Notes under the pieces: model-generated
The model's database searches: none
The model's input: the letters and a program-made list of their open reading frames with translations, nothing else
What the model was told of the DNA's origin: nothing
Position numbers and translations under genes: made by a program
Source: Enterobacter cloacae
Lineage (GTDB): Bacteria; Pseudomonadota; Gammaproteobacteria; Enterobacterales; Enterobacteriaceae
Direction: 5' to 3'
Length of the DNA: 64,000 bases
Assembly (NCBI GenBank): GCA_014169315.1
Contig: AP022133.1
Coordinates: 2,108,001 to 2,172,000, forward strand
Part shown: positions 1 through 10,119 of the stretch, piece by piece
How the letters are laid out: each line of letters begins with the position of its first letter
Position numbering within the stretch: position 1 is the stretch's first letter

Positions 1-327
1 GGTGTCATCACTGGCAAGTGATTGCTCTACCGGGCGGTTCGTTGGCGGTAAAGCATATAAACGTCCCAACATGCCCCCTAAATATCCCCCACCTGAGACT
101 GTCGACAGGTAATCTATTTTTTTTAGCAGCCCTTTTTTGGCCAGCGCGCGCACCAGACCCAGACAAAATGTGGCACTGCGAATTCCGCCCCCTGACAGCG
201 CCAGACCCACGGTGCCCGTGTCATCGATTTCATTTAAACCCAGCTCTTTTCGGCGCGTGTTGATAGCTTTATTTTCTATTTCTATGTCAGATGTCTGGAC
301 ATGAAGGGGGGACGGTTCACTCATCAT
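1..327 (-). CDS. Patatin-like phospholipase, N-terminal part (runs off the left edge)
   Basis: Reading the minus strand from the ATG at 327 gives 109 open codons to the window edge. Residues 45-57 (SGGGIRSATFCLG) form the glycine-rich oxyanion loop of patatin lipases. The segment STVSGGG (residues 75-81) matches the patatin nucleophile elbow with the catalytic serine at about 78, so this should be a lipid acyl hydrolase. The catalytic aspartate would lie outside the window. An AGGA lies just upstream of a double ATG (327 and 324), so the exact start is uncertain by one codon. It is divergent from narG. Natural substrate and cellular location cannot be told from this fragment. Confidence 0.8.
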   Translation of the reverse strand, partial: MMSEPSPLHVQTSDIEIENKAINTRRKELGLNEIDDTGTVGLALSGGGIRSATFCLGLVRALAKKGLLKKIDYLSTVSGGGYLGGMLGRLYALPPTNRPVEQSLASDDT

Positions 328-574
328 TAAATCCTGGGTGGGGAATTTGGGATATTTAAAAGAACTCTAGACGATGAAATAAAAAATGAGACTCATGCAC
401 TGTTCTTAAACCCCCAAAAATACCTACCACTTAATAACTAATCGTCGTGGGTTTTTACAACTATAGTGATGGATGTTTGTTAAATTCATTTAAAAACAGA
501 TGGTTAGAAAATTAAAGTCGCTACTTCTTTGGTGGTATTTCGCGTAACCCTCCATAAAACAGACCCCTCCACCC

Positions 575-616
575 TTGATCGTTATCAATTCTCCCTCTCT
601 TTCAGGGCGTTACCTT
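575..616 (+). promoter_or_regulatory. FNR site and -10 of the narGHJI promoter
   Basis: TTGATCGTTATCAA at 575-588 is a perfect FNR consensus (TTGAT-4-ATCAA), centred at 581.5. A plausible -10 (TACCTT) is at 611-616, which puts the start of transcription near 623 and FNR at about -41.5, the class II activator position known for E. coli narG. Anaerobic activation is therefore expected. I looked for NarL heptamers in 328-574 and found only imperfect candidates (for example TACCACT near 425-431). The rest of the 328-574 interval shows no gene. Confidence 0.85.
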
Positions 617-674
617 CGCTGCAAATCAGCAATGTCGATTTAGAGAGCCACAGGCTCCACACAGGAGATACCCG

Positions 675-3600
675 ATGAGCAAATTTTTGGACCGGTTTCG
701 CTACTTCAAACAGAAGGGTGAAACTTTTGCCGATGGGCACGGCCAGGTTCTGGAGACCAACCGGGACTGGGAAGACGGTTACCGCCAGCGCTGGCAACAT
801 GACAAAGTGGTTCGTTCGACCCACGGCGTAAACTGCACTGGCTCATGTAGCTGGAAGATTTTCGTTAAAAATGGTCTGGTAACCTGGGAAATGCAGCAGA
901 CTGATTATCCGCGCACCCGTCCGGATATGCCGAATCACGAACCGCGTGGCTGTCCGCGTGGCGCAAGCTATTCCTGGTATCTCTACAGCGCTAACCGTCT
1001 GAAATACCCTCTGATGCGCAAACGCCTGATGAAAATGTGGCGTGAAGCGAAAGTCCGTTACAGCGATCCGGTTGATGCCTGGGCGTCTATTATCGAAGAT
1101 GCCGACAAAGCCAAAAGCTTCAAACAGGCCCGCGGGCGCGGCGGCTTTGTCCGTTCCTCCTGGAAAGAAGTGAATGAGCTGATTGCGGCCTCTAACGTCT
1201 ACACCGTTAAAACCTACGGCCCTGACCGCGTGGCGGGCTTCTCGCCAATTCCGGCGATGTCGATGGTTTCTTACGCTTCTGGCGCGCGCTATCTGTCCCT
1301 GATTGGTGGTACCTGCCTGAGCTTCTACGACTGGTACTGTGACCTGCCGCCGGCCTCTCCGCAGACGTGGGGCGAGCAGACTGACGTGCCTGAGTCCGCT
1401 GACTGGTATAACTCCAGCTACATCCTTGCCTGGGGCTCTAACGTTCCGCAGACGCGTACCCCGGATGCTCACTTCTTCACTGAAGTACGCTACAAAGGCA
1501 CCAAAACCGTTGCGATTACACCTGACTATGCGGAAATCGCTAAACTGTGTGACCTGTGGCTGGCACCAAAACAGGGCACCGACTCCGCAATGGCGCTGGC
1601 GATGGGCCACGTCATGCTGCGTGAATTCCACCTGGACAAACCAAGCCAGTACTTTACCGATTACGTGCGTCGTTATACCGACCTGCCAATGCTGGTGATG
1701 CTGGAAGAGCGCGACGGCTACTATGCCGCGGGCCGTATGCTGCGTGCTGCTGACCTGGTCGATGCACTGGGCCAGGAAAATAACCCGGAATGGAAAACAG
1801 TTGCCTGCAACAGCAACGGCGAACTGGTTGCGCCTAACGGCTCTATCGGTTTCCGCTGGGGTGAAAAGGGTAAATGGAACCTGGAACAACGCGACGGTAC
1901 GAGCGGCGCGGAAACCGAGCTGTGTCTGAGCATGCTGGGCAGCCAGGACGATATCGCTGACGTTGGCTTCCCGTACTTTGGCGGCGATGGTACCGAACAC
2001 TTTAATAAAGTTGAACTGCAAAACGTACTGATGCACAAGCTGCCGGTGAAACGCCTGCAGCTGGCCGATGGCTCTACCGCACTGGTGACTACCGTTTACG
2101 ATCTGACAATGGCCAACTATGGTCTGGATCGCGGTCTGAATGATGAAAACTGTGCCACCAGCTATGACGACGTGAAAGCGTACACTCCGGCCTGGGCGGA
2201 GCAGATCACCGGTGTTCCACGCGCGCAGATCACCCGCATCGCACGCGAGTTCGCGGAAAATGCCGATAAAACGCACGGTCGTTCGATGATCATCGTCGGT
2301 GCCGGTCTGAACCACTGGTATCACCTCGATATGAACTATCGCGGTCTTATCAATATGCTTATCTTCTGCGGTTGTGTAGGCCAGAGCGGCGGCGGCTGGG
2401 CACACTATGTGGGCCAGGAAAAACTGCGTCCGCAGACCGGCTGGCAGCCGCTGGCGTTTGCTCTTGACTGGCAGCGTCCTGCGCGTCACATGAACAGCAC
2501 GTCTTACTTCTATAACCACTCCAGCCAGTGGCGTTACGAGACGGTTACCGCGCAGGAATTATTATCACCAATGGCGGATAAATCCCGCTACAGTGGCCAC
2601 CTGCTTGACTTTAACGTTCGCGCTGAACGTATGGGCTGGCTGCCGTCTGCACCACAGCTGGGCACTAACCCGCTGCGCATCGCGGAAGAAGCGAAGAAAG
2701 CCGGTATGACCCCGGCGGATTACACCGTGAAATCCCTGAAGGACGGTTCCATTCGTTTTGCGGCTGAGCAGCCAGAAAACGGTAAAAACCACCCGCGTAA
2801 CCTCTTTATCTGGCGCTCCAACTTGCTGTGCTCATCCGGTAAGGGCCACGAGTACATGCTGAAGTATCTGCTCGGTACTGAAAACGGTATTCAGGGTAAA
2901 GATCTTGGCAAGCAGGGCGGCGTGAAGCCGGAGGAAGTGGAATGGCAGGACAACGGCCTGGACGGGAAACTGGATCTGGTGGTGACGCTGGACTTCCGTC
3001 TGTCCAGCACCTGTCTGTATTCCGACATCGTGCTGCCAACCGCCACCTGGTATGAAAAAGACGACATGAATACCTCGGATATGCATCCGTTTATTCATCC
3101 GCTGTCTGCCGCTGTTGACCCGGCGTGGGAATCGAAAAGCGACTGGGAAATCTACAAAGATATCGCGAAGGTATTCTCCGAAGTCTGCGTGGGCCATCTG
3201 GGTAAAGAAACGGACGTGGTTACCCTGCCAATTCAGCACGACTCCGCTGCCGAACTGGCGCAGCCACTGGACGTGAAAGACTGGAAAAAAGGCGAATGTG
3301 ACCTGATCCCGGGTGTGACGGCACCGCACATTATTGCGGTTGAACGTGATTATCCGGCGACATACGAGCGCTTTACCTCTATCGGCCCGCTGATGGAGAA
3401 AATCGGTAACGGCGGTAAAGGCATCGCCTGGAATACCCAGAGCGAAATGGATCTGCTGCGTAAGCTCAATTACACCAAAGCAGATGGCCCGGCGAAAGGC
3501 CAGCCAATGCTGAACACCGCAATTGATGCTGCAGAGATGATCCTGACCCTGGCACCAGAAACCAACGGTCACGTGGCCGTGAAAGCATGGGCGGCGCTGA

Positions 3601-4418
3601 GTGAGTTTACCGGGCGTGATCACACGCACCTGGCAACGAATAAAGAGGAAGAGAAAATCCGCTTCCGCGATATTCAGGCTCAGCCGCGCAAAATTATCTC
3701 CAGCCCAACCTGGTCAGGCCTGGAAGATGAGCACGTGTCTTATAACGCCGGTTATACCAACGTTCACGAGCTGATCCCCTGGCGTACCCTGTCCGGTCGT
3801 CAGTCGCTGTATCAGGATCACCAGTGGATGCGTGATTTCGGGGAAAGCCTGCTGGTTTACCGTCCGCCAATCGATACCCGCTCAGTGAAAGGGGTGATGG
3901 GCAAGAAATCCAACGGTAATCCGGAAAAAGCGCTGAACTTCCTGACACCGCACCAGAAGTGGGGGATCCACTCCACCTACAGCGACAACCTGCTGATGCT
4001 GACGTTGTCCCGTGGTGGCCCGATTGTGTGGATGAGCGAAGCGGATGCCAAAGATCTGGGTATTGAAGATAACGACTGGATCGAAGTGTTCAACAGCAAC
4101 GGTGCGCTGACGGCCCGTGCGGTAGTGAGCCAGCGTGTACCCGCCGGGATGACCATGATGTACCACGCGCAGGAACGTATCGTTAACCTGCCGGGTTCAG
4201 AAATCACCGAGCAGCGTGGCGGTACTCACAACTCCGTGACCCGTATTACGCCAAAACCGACCCACATGATCGGCGGTTATGCGCAGCTGGCCTACGGCTT
4301 TAACTACTACGGCACCGTAGGGTCAAACCGCGATGAGTTTGTGGTGGTTCGTAAGATGAAGAATATTAACTGGTTAGACGGCGAAGGTAATGACCAGGTA
4401 CAGGAGAGCGTAAAATGA
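675..4418 (+). CDS. narG: Respiratory nitrate reductase A, alpha (catalytic) subunit
   Basis: This is the large molybdenum bis-MGD subunit that reduces nitrate to nitrite with electrons from quinol, on the cytoplasmic face of the inner membrane as part of NarGHI. At 1247 residues it has the usual family length and is near-identical to E. coli NarG from MSKFLDRFRYF to the QVQESVK end. The ligands of the FS0 [4Fe-4S] cluster are visible: His50, Cys54, Cys58 (HGVNCTGSC) and the cysteine in EPRGCPRG. A strong AGGAGA precedes the ATG by 6 nt. It is the first gene of narGHJI and overlaps narH by 4 nt (ATGA). The FNR site upstream implies anaerobic induction. Confidence 0.98.
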   Translation: MSKFLDRFRYFKQKGETFADGHGQVLETNRDWEDGYRQRWQHDKVVRSTHGVNCTGSCSWKIFVKNGLVTWEMQQTDYPRTRPDMPNHEPRGCPRGASYSWYLYSANRLKYPLMRKRLMKMWREAKVRYSDPVDAWASIIEDADKAKSFKQARGRGGFVRSSWKEVNELIAASNVYTVKTYGPDRVAGFSPIPAMSMVSYASGARYLSLIGGTCLSFYDWYCDLPPASPQTWGEQTDVPESADWYNSSYILAWGSNVPQTRTPDAHFFTEVRYKGTKTVAITPDYAEIAKLCDLWLAPKQGTDSAMALAMGHVMLREFHLDKPSQYFTDYVRRYTDLPMLVMLEERDGYYAAGRMLRAADLVDALGQENNPEWKTVACNSNGELVAPNGSIGFRWGEKGKWNLEQRDGTSGAETELCLSMLGSQDDIADVGFPYFGGDGTEHFNKVELQNVLMHKLPVKRLQLADGSTALVTTVYDLTMANYGLDRGLNDENCATSYDDVKAYTPAWAEQITGVPRAQITRIAREFAENADKTHGRSMIIVGAGLNHWYHLDMNYRGLINMLIFCGCVGQSGGGWAHYVGQEKLRPQTGWQPLAFALDWQRPARHMNSTSYFYNHSSQWRYETVTAQELLSPMADKSRYSGHLLDFNVRAERMGWLPSAPQLGTNPLRIAEEAKKAGMTPADYTVKSLKDGSIRFAAEQPENGKNHPRNLFIWRSNLLCSSGKGHEYMLKYLLGTENGIQGKDLGKQGGVKPEEVEWQDNGLDGKLDLVVTLDFRLSSTCLYSDIVLPTATWYEKDDMNTSDMHPFIHPLSAAVDPAWESKSDWEIYKDIAKVFSEVCVGHLGKETDVVTLPIQHDSAAELAQPLDVKDWKKGECDLIPGVTAPHIIAVERDYPATYERFTSIGPLMEKIGNGGKGIAWNTQSEMDLLRKLNYTKADGPAKGQPMLNTAIDAAEMILTLAPETNGHVAVKAWAALSEFTGRDHTHLATNKEEEKIRFRDIQAQPRKIISSPTWSGLEDEHVSYNAGYTNVHELIPWRTLSGRQSLYQDHQWMRDFGESLLVYRPPIDTRSVKGVMGKKSNGNPEKALNFLTPHQKWGIHSTYSDNLLMLTLSRGGPIVWMSEADAKDLGIEDNDWIEVFNSNGALTARAVVSQRVPAGMTMMYHAQERIVNLPGSEITEQRGGTHNSVTRITPKPTHMIGGYAQLAYGFNYYGTVGSNRDEFVVVRKMKNINWLDGEGNDQVQESVK

Positions 4419-5950
4419 AAATTCGTTCACAAGTCGGCATGGTGCTGAATCTGGATAAATGCATCGGCTGTCATACCTGCTCAGTCACCTGTAAAAACGT
4501 CTGGACCAGCCGTGAAGGTATGGAATACGCCTGGTTTAACAACGTAGAAAGTAAACCAGGCACTGGCTTCCCGACCGACTGGGAAAATCAGGAAAAATGG
4601 AAGGGCGGCTGGGTCCGCAAGATCAACGGTAAACTGCAACCGCGCATGGGTAACCGTGCAATGCTGCTGGGTAAAATCTTCGCCAACCCACATCTGCCGG
4701 GTATTGACGATTACTACGAGCCGTTTGATTACGACTACCAGAATCTGCACAACGCGCCGGAAAGTAAACACCAGCCGATTGCCCGTCCACGCTCACTGAT
4801 CACCGGTCAGCGCATGGACAAAATCACCAGCGGGCCGAACTGGGAAGAAATTCTGGGCGGCGAGTTCGAAAAACGCGCCAAAGATCAGAACTTCGAAAAC
4901 ATGCAGAAAGCCATGTACGGTCAGTTCGAGAACACCTTCATGATGTATTTGCCGCGCCTGTGCGAGCACTGCCTGAACCCGGCGTGTGTAGCAACCTGCC
5001 CGAGCGGAGCCATCTACAAGCGTGAAGAAGACGGTATCGTACTGATTGACCAGGACAAGTGTCGTGGCTGGCGCATGTGCATCACCGGTTGCCCGTATAA
5101 AAAGATCTACTTCAACTGGAAGAGCGGTAAGTCAGAGAAGTGCATCTTCTGTTATCCGCGTATCGAAGCGGGTATGCCAACCGTCTGTTCCGAGAGCTGC
5201 GTAGGCCGTATCCGTTACCTCGGGGTGCTGCTGTACGATGCTGATGCAATTGAAAATGCGGCCAGCACCGAGAACGAGAAAGATCTGTACCAGCGTCAGC
5301 TGGACGTGTTCCTCGATCCGAACGATCCGAAAGTGATTGAGCAGGCGCTGAAAGACGGTGTCCCGCAGAGCGTGATCGACGCGGCACAACAGTCTCCGGT
5401 ATACAAAATGGCGATGGACTGGAAGCTCGCTCTGCCGCTGCACCCGGAGTACCGCACGCTGCCGATGGTCTGGTACGTGCCGCCTCTGTCTCCGATTCAG
5501 TCTGCTGCTGACGCGGGTGAACTGGGCAGCAACGGTATTCTGCCAGACGTAGAAAGCCTGCGTATTCCGGTTCAGTACCTGGCGAATCTGCTGACCGCTG
5601 GCGACACCCAGCCAGTGCTGCTGGCGCTGAAACGTATGCTGGCAATGCGTCACTTTAAACGTGCGGAAACCGTTGATGGCGTTAACGACACCCGTGCGCT
5701 GGAAGAGGTCGGTCTGACTGAAGCGCAGGCGCAAGAAATGTACCGCTATCTGGCGATTGCCAACTATGAAGATCGCTTCGTGGTACCGAGCAGCCACCGT
5801 GAGCAGGCGCGCGAGGCCTTCCCGGAGAAAAGCGGTTGTGGCTTCACCTTTGGTGATGGTTGCCACGGTTCAGATACCAAATTCAACCTGTTCAACAGCC
5901 GACGCATCGACGCCCTGGATGTGACCAGCAAAACGGAGCCGCACCAATGA
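4415..5950 (+). CDS. narH: Nitrate reductase A, beta (iron-sulfur) subunit
   Basis: This 511-residue subunit carries four iron-sulfur clusters and passes electrons from the NarI haems to NarG. All four cysteine groups are visible: CIGCHTCSVTC near the N-terminus, CEHCLNPACVATCP, CRGWRMCITGCP (the Trp replacing one Cys is typical of the [3Fe-4S] cluster), and CIFCYPRIEAG followed by a CSESC. Length and sequence match E. coli NarH. It overlaps narG by 4 nt and narJ by 4 nt (ATGA), consistent with translational coupling. The paralogue NarY is possible in principle, but the FNR-driven promoter context favours NarH. Confidence 0.97.
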   Translation: MKIRSQVGMVLNLDKCIGCHTCSVTCKNVWTSREGMEYAWFNNVESKPGTGFPTDWENQEKWKGGWVRKINGKLQPRMGNRAMLLGKIFANPHLPGIDDYYEPFDYDYQNLHNAPESKHQPIARPRSLITGQRMDKITSGPNWEEILGGEFEKRAKDQNFENMQKAMYGQFENTFMMYLPRLCEHCLNPACVATCPSGAIYKREEDGIVLIDQDKCRGWRMCITGCPYKKIYFNWKSGKSEKCIFCYPRIEAGMPTVCSESCVGRIRYLGVLLYDADAIENAASTENEKDLYQRQLDVFLDPNDPKVIEQALKDGVPQSVIDAAQQSPVYKMAMDWKLALPLHPEYRTLPMVWYVPPLSPIQSAADAGELGSNGILPDVESLRIPVQYLANLLTAGDTQPVLLALKRMLAMRHFKRAETVDGVNDTRALEEVGLTEAQAQEMYRYLAIANYEDRFVVPSSHREQAREAFPEKSGCGFTFGDGCHGSDTKFNLFNSRRIDALDVTSKTEPHQ

Positions 5951-6657
5951 TTGAACTCGTCATTGTTTCGCGTCTGCTCGAGTACCCGGATGCTGCGCTT
6001 GCGCAGCATCAACAGGAACTCTTTGATGCACTCGCGTCATCTGAAAACCTGGATAAAGAAGATGCCCGGTCACTGAGCGCTTTCCTGCGCGACCTGCTCG
6101 CGCGGGATCTTCTGGATGCACAGGCTGACTACAGCCAGCTGTTTGACCGTGGCCGTGCGACGTCGCTGCTGCTGTTTGAACACGTTCACGGCGAATCCCG
6201 CGACCGTGGTCAGGCGATGGTTGACCTGATGGCACAGTACGAGCAGCACGGTCTGCAGCTTGACAGCCGCGAGCTGCCGGATCATCTGCCACTCTATCTG
6301 GAGTATCTGGCCCAGTTGCCTGAAGAAGAGGCGCTCGGTGGTCTGCAGGACATCGCACCGATTCTGGCTCTGCTCGGTGCGCGCCTGAAGCAGCGTGAAA
6401 GTTGCTATGCGGTGCTGTTCGACCTGCTGGTGAAGCTGGCGAAAGCGGCTGTCGACAGTGAGAAAGTGGCGGAAAAAATCGCGGATGAAGCCCGTGATGA
6501 TACGCCTCAAGCGCTGGATGCGGTCTGGGAAGAAGAGCAGGTGAAATTCCTGGCTGACCAGAACTGTGGCGAATCTGAAATCTCAGCTCACCAGCGTCGT
6601 TTTGCCGGAGCGGTTGCCCCGCAATATTTGGAAATCTCTAACGGAGGACAGCACTAA
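5947..6657 (+). CDS. narJ: Nitrate reductase molybdenum cofactor assembly chaperone
   Basis: This is a dedicated chaperone that binds apo-NarG and allows Mo-cofactor insertion and membrane attachment; it is not part of the final enzyme. Starting at the ATG at 5947, overlapping the narH stop, gives 236 residues, the E. coli NarJ length. A longer in-frame reading from 5860 would lie entirely inside narH and is unlikely. The protein is acidic and helical with no transmembrane segment, as expected of the NarJ/TorD fold. Its stop overlaps the narI start by one base. Confidence 0.96.
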   Translation: MIELVIVSRLLEYPDAALAQHQQELFDALASSENLDKEDARSLSAFLRDLLARDLLDAQADYSQLFDRGRATSLLLFEHVHGESRDRGQAMVDLMAQYEQHGLQLDSRELPDHLPLYLEYLAQLPEEEALGGLQDIAPILALLGARLKQRESCYAVLFDLLVKLAKAAVDSEKVAEKIADEARDDTPQALDAVWEEEQVKFLADQNCGESEISAHQRRFAGAVAPQYLEISNGGQH

Positions 6658-7334
6658 TGCACTTCCTGAATATGTTCTTCTTTGACATTTACCCGTATAT
6701 CGCGGGCACCGTGTTTCTGGTGGGAAGCTGGCTGCGTTATGACTATGGTCAGTACACCTGGCGTGCTGCCTCCAGCCAGATGCTGGATCGCAAAGGGATG
6801 AACCTGGCGTCCAACCTGTTCCACATTGGGATCCTGGGGATTTTTGCCGGTCACTTCCTCGGTATGCTGACTCCGCACTGGATGTATGAAGCCTGGCTGC
6901 CAGTCGAAGTGAAGCAGAAGATGGCGATGATTGCGGGCGGTGCCTGTGGGGTGATGACGCTGGTGGGTGGGCTGCTGCTGCTGAAACGCCGTCTGTTCAG
7001 CCCGCGCGTACGTGCCACTACCACCGGGGCAGATATCCTGATCCTCTCGCTGCTGATGGTGCAGTGTGCGCTGGGTCTGCTGACGATCCCATTCTCTGCT
7101 CAGCATATGGACGGCAGCGAAATGATGAAACTGGTCGGCTGGGCGCAGTCGGTGGTGACTTTCCACGGCGGTGCTTCTGAGCATCTCGACGGTGTGGCAT
7201 TTGTCTTCCGTGTACATCTGGTGCTGGGGATGACGCTGTTTGTGCTGTTCCCGTTCTCCCGTCTGGTTCATATCTGGAGCGCGCCAGTCGAGTACCTGAC
7301 GCGCAAATACCAGATTGTTCGTGCCCGTCGCTAA
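6657..7334 (+). CDS. narI: Nitrate reductase A, gamma subunit (cytochrome b)
   Basis: This inner-membrane dihaem cytochrome b oxidises quinol and anchors NarGH. It has 225 residues, identical in length to E. coli NarI, with five hydrophobic segments. Candidate haem-ligand histidines lie in [14 protein letters not shown] and in the C-terminal [13 protein letters not shown] / RVHLVLG segments. It is the last gene of narGHJI. Its stop codon overlaps by 4 nt the stop of the convergent transporter gene, and the operon terminator lies inside that gene's 3' end. Confidence 0.97.
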   Translation: MHFLNMFFFDIYPYIAGTVFLVGSWLRYDYGQYTWRAASSQMLDRKGMNLASNLFHIGILGIFAGHFLGMLTPHWMYEAWLPVEVKQKMAMIAGGACGVMTLVGGLLLLKRRLFSPRVRATTTGADILILSLLMVQCALGLLTIPFSAQHMDGSEMMKLVGWAQSVVTFHGGASEHLDGVAFVFRVHLVLGMTLFVLFPFSRLVHIWSAPVEYLTRKYQIVRARR

Positions 7335-8227
7335 TTCGTTGTTTTGATCCCAACCCCGCACTCGCGGGGTTTTTTTTCGCCCCAGCCCAGGTTGTTGCCT
7401 GCTGCCGCAAACAGAATCAGCGCACCACCTGCCAGTTGCGTGATGTTCAGCGAATGTCCAAATACCAGGTTATCGACAATGATTGCCACCACCGGATAAA
7501 TGAATGACAGGGAACCCGTGATTGGCGTCGGGAGTTTCTGAATGGCGCTGTACAGCAGTTGGTACATGATGCCGGTGTGGACAATGCCCAGCGTTAATAA
7601 AATCGGCCACGTAAAGTCGCCCGAGAAGGCAGGTATCTGCGCCAGCGGCAGCAGCATCACCACGCCGGTTAGCACCTGGATAAAGGCGATATGCTGCGGT
7701 GCAATGGACCTGAGTTTGCGGGTAATGATTGCTGTCAGCGCGTAGAAGAAGGCGGCTCCCAGCGCCAGACCGATACCGGTGAACCATTCGCCACTGTGCG
7801 CGCCAGTTAACTCGCTGGAAAGCAAAATGACCACGCCGCCGAAAGCGAGGAACAGCCAGCCCCATTTTACCAGGCTGACGCGTTCGCCTAACAACATCCC
7901 CATCATCACCAGCATAAACGGTTGGGTGTTATAGACCACGGTAGAAAGGCCAATCGAGATGCGTTCGTAGGCTGCGAACAGCAGTAGCCAGTTCACCACT
8001 AACGCAATGCCGCCGAGAACGGCCAGCAGCAGCGTGATTCGGGTCAGCGGACTGAATGGCTTGTTACTCATCCGGATAAAAATAAAAAGAGCGATAGCGC
8101 CGATAAAACAGCGCCAGAACACCACTTCGGTCACCGGCAGGCCGGAGAGTAAAACAAACGCTCCGATAGAGCCGGAAATTAACATCGCCAGGCTCATTTG
8201 CCATACGCCTTTTTGCAGATCACGCAT
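7331..8227 (-). CDS. DMT-family (EamA) small-molecule exporter
   Basis: The 298-residue protein is almost entirely hydrophobic with about ten transmembrane segments and two EamA-type repeats. The second repeat contains the FFYALTAI and [17 protein letters not shown] segments typical of drug/metabolite transporters. Such proteins export amino acids or metabolites, and the substrate here is unknown. An AGGAGG stands 6 nt before the ATG at 8227 and only 3 nt before the ATG at 8230, so 8227 is preferred. It is divergent from an Lrp/AsnC-type gene 107 nt away, a common arrangement in which the regulator controls the exporter in response to an amino acid. That link is inference. Confidence 0.85.
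   Translation of the reverse strand: MRDLQKGVWQMSLAMLISGSIGAFVLLSGLPVTEVVFWRCFIGAIALFIFIRMSNKPFSPLTRITLLLAVLGGIALVVNWLLLFAAYERISIGLSTVVYNTQPFMLVMMGMLLGERVSLVKWGWLFLAFGGVVILLSSELTGAHSGEWFTGIGLALGAAFFYALTAIITRKLRSIAPQHIAFIQVLTGVVMLLPLAQIPAFSGDFTWPILLTLGIVHTGIMYQLLYSAIQKLPTPITGSLSFIYPVVAIIVDNLVFGHSLNITQLAGGALILFAAAGNNLGWGEKKPRECGVGIKTTN
7354..7377 (+). terminator. Rho-independent terminator of narGHJI
   Basis: A CCCCGC stem (7354-7359), a 4-nt ACTC loop and GCGGGG (7364-7369) are followed by eight T. The hairpin lies within the last codons of the convergent transporter gene, so these bases serve both as terminator and as coding sequence. Confidence 0.85.
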
Positions 8228-8334
8228 CATCCACCTCCTGATTAATGATGCTATTGTCGAAAAAGTCTGCCGGGTTTTACAGGGGTGATATAAGGTGAAA
8301 TACATTAATGGCTTTTTAAAATCAGGTGAAAACG

Positions 8335-8778
8335 ATGGAATACCTTCCCGATGATATCGACCGGCAAATTTTAACCTGCCTGGTGGAGGATGCGCGCGTG
8401 TCGCTGAAGGTGCTCAGCGGGCGTATTGGATTGACATCGCCCAGCACGGCGGAGCGTCTGAAAAGGCTGGAAGAGCGCGGCGTAATTCAGGGTTATGGTG
8501 CGCGGGTGAATCTGGGGGCGCTAGGGTATACGTTGCAGGCGCTGGTGCGCGTGCGGCCTTTGCCGGGGTTGTTGCATAAGGTGGATAAATACATTCAGGC
8601 CATGCCGGAGTGTATTGAGAGCGATAAGGTGACCGGGGAAGATTGTTTTGTTATCAGGCTGGTTGTGCGGTCGATAGAGCAGCTTGATACACTGCTGGAT
8701 GGCCTGGCGGAGCACGCCCAGTGCAATACGTCGATTGTGAAAAGTTCACCAGTGAAGCGCCGGTTACCGCCGATGTAG
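8335..8778 (+). CDS. Lrp/AsnC-family transcriptional regulator
   Basis: This is a 147-residue one-domain-plus-RAM regulator. The N-terminal winged helix-turn-helix ([27 protein letters not shown], then [20 protein letters not shown]) is typical Lrp/AsnC. The C-terminal part has the ligand-binding RAM pattern with [17 protein letters not shown] at 8326 would add three codons but has no ribosome site; an AGGTG lies 8 nt before the ATG at 8335. It probably controls the divergent DMT exporter, on the basis of position only. It is not Lrp or AsnC themselves. Confidence 0.85.
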   Translation: MEYLPDDIDRQILTCLVEDARVSLKVLSGRIGLTSPSTAERLKRLEERGVIQGYGARVNLGALGYTLQALVRVRPLPGLLHKVDKYIQAMPECIESDKVTGEDCFVIRLVVRSIEQLDTLLDGLAEHAQCNTSIVKSSPVKRRLPPM

Positions 8779-8805
8779 TCGTCTGTGTTTGGGTTTATTC
8801 AGAAG

Positions 8806-8982
8806 TGATGGTGGTGGGGGAAGGATGACCCGGCGCGTTGCGCCTCGCCCTTCGGGTCGTTGCCTGCGGCAACGCTTTCTCGCTGCGCTCGAATCGAACC
8901 TTAGTCGACGCTTCTCATCCTTCCCTGCAACAGAAGAACATAGGGTAACTGAGCTAATTTGAGTATTTGTGCTTTATGGAAA
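8806..8982 (-). ncRNA. tyrT-distal repeat unit (rtT-like region)
   Basis: The 21-mer TGATGGTGGTGGGGGAAGGAT, which is the 3' end of the tRNA gene (8983-9003), recurs exactly at 8806-8826, a period of 177 bp. In E. coli the tyrT operon carries about 178-bp repeats of this kind downstream of the tRNA that encode rtT RNA and the protamine-like tpr frame. Here there is one full unit, containing a GC-rich hairpin-forming core (about 8828-8900). Whether a stable RNA or peptide is made cannot be judged from sequence. Confidence 0.6.
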
Positions 8983-8985
8983 TGA

Positions 8986-9070
<85 letters not shown>

Positions 9071-9119
9071 ACGGGGTAATGCTTTTTGACTTACCTGCTT
9101 CCTGTTGGAAGCGGGGCGC

Positions 9120-9147
9120 ATCATATCAAATGAGACGCCCCTGTAAA
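9120..9147 (-). promoter_or_regulatory. Strong stringent promoter of the tRNA-Tyr gene
   Basis: On the minus strand TTTACA (9147-9142) and TATGAT (9125-9120) are separated by 16 nt. They are followed by a GC-rich discriminator (GCGCCCCGC), the hallmark of ppGpp-sensitive stable-RNA promoters and almost identical to E. coli tyrT. Confidence 0.9.
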
Positions 9148-9228
9148 GTATTCCTTTAGGAAAACTGAGTTGTTTGCCTGCTTTTTATCCGTAAAGGCGC
9201 AAAGCTAATCAATTCATTTTCCGAAAGA

Positions 9229-10071
9229 TTAAAGAATGATGGTTCTGTTGCCGTAGACAAAGACGCGCTGTGCCAGCACCTGATACAGCGCACGGCTCAG
9301 GACGTTTTTCTCCACATCACGTCCGGCACGCATCATATCTTCCGCCGTATAGGTGTGATCCACATGAATCACGTCCTGCATGATGATTGGGCCTTCATCC
9401 AGATTGTCATTCACGTAGTGCGCGGTTGCACCGATGATCTTCACGCCGCGCTCGTAAGCCTGATGATACGGGCGTGCACCAATAAAGGCTGGCAGGAATG
9501 AGTGGTGAATATTGATGATCTTGTTCGGGAAACGTGAAACGAAAGACGGCGTCAGTACGCGCATATATTTCGCCAGTACCACGTAGTCCGGATTATGGGC
9601 TTCGATGGCCTGCGCCATCAGGTCGTCGTGCTCTTCACGGGTATGACCTTCATGGCTCACCAGCTCAAACGGAATATCAAAACGTTCGACCAGCGTACGC
9701 AGTGTCTCGTGGTTGCCGATAACAGCGGCGATTTCGACGTCCAGGCCGCCGTAGTTCGCTTTCATCAGCAGATCGCCCAGACAGTGGGCTTCTTTCGTCA
9801 CCAGAATCACAATGCGACGATGGCCGGCGGGTGTTAACTCGCGCACGGAGCCTTCTGGCAGAGCGCTATCAAGGTCGGCAAGCAGGGTGGTGTCGTTGAA
9901 AATCCCCTCCAGTTCGGTACGCATGAAAAAGCGACCGGTACGGTGGTCAACGAACTCGTTGTTCTGCACGATATTCAGTTCATGTTTGTAACAAATGTTG
10001 GTAATTCGTGCGATCAGCCCTTTTTGATCGGGACAGATGGTGCGCAGAACTTTACGTTGTAGTGATTGCAT
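9229..10071 (-). CDS. purU: Formyltetrahydrofolate deformylase
   Basis: This enzyme hydrolyses 10-formyl-THF to THF and formate, balancing one-carbon pools and supplying formate for PurT. It has 280 residues as in E. coli. An N-terminal ACT domain (residues about 8-85; RTICPDQKGLIARITNICY) is followed by a formyltransferase-like catalytic domain. The segment NIHHSFLPAFIGARPYHQAYERGVKIIGATAHYV contains the catalytic His of the HxSLLP-type motif, and the catalytic Asp is in DEGPII. It lies downstream of tRNA-Tyr with its own promoter. Confidence 0.97.
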   Translation of the reverse strand: MQSLQRKVLRTICPDQKGLIARITNICYKHELNIVQNNEFVDHRTGRFFMRTELEGIFNDTTLLADLDSALPEGSVRELTPAGHRRIVILVTKEAHCLGDLLMKANYGGLDVEIAAVIGNHETLRTLVERFDIPFELVSHEGHTREEHDDLMAQAIEAHNPDYVVLAKYMRVLTPSFVSRFPNKIINIHHSFLPAFIGARPYHQAYERGVKIIGATAHYVNDNLDEGPIIMQDVIHVDHTYTAEDMMRAGRDVEKNVLSRALYQVLAQRVFVYGNRTIIL

Positions 10072-10119
10072 CGCCGGGAAATCCTGTTTATGTATTTGCG
10101 AAATCTGGGTTGTCAGGCA

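Noticed and set aside
18..263. 81-codon plus-strand frame at the left edge
   Set aside because: The minus strand here encodes a clear patatin-like N-terminus; the plus frame has no support.
843..2519. 558-codon open frame on the minus strand inside narG
   Set aside because: It is fully antisense to narG, has no ribosome site and no recognisable domain; it reflects codon bias of the sense gene.
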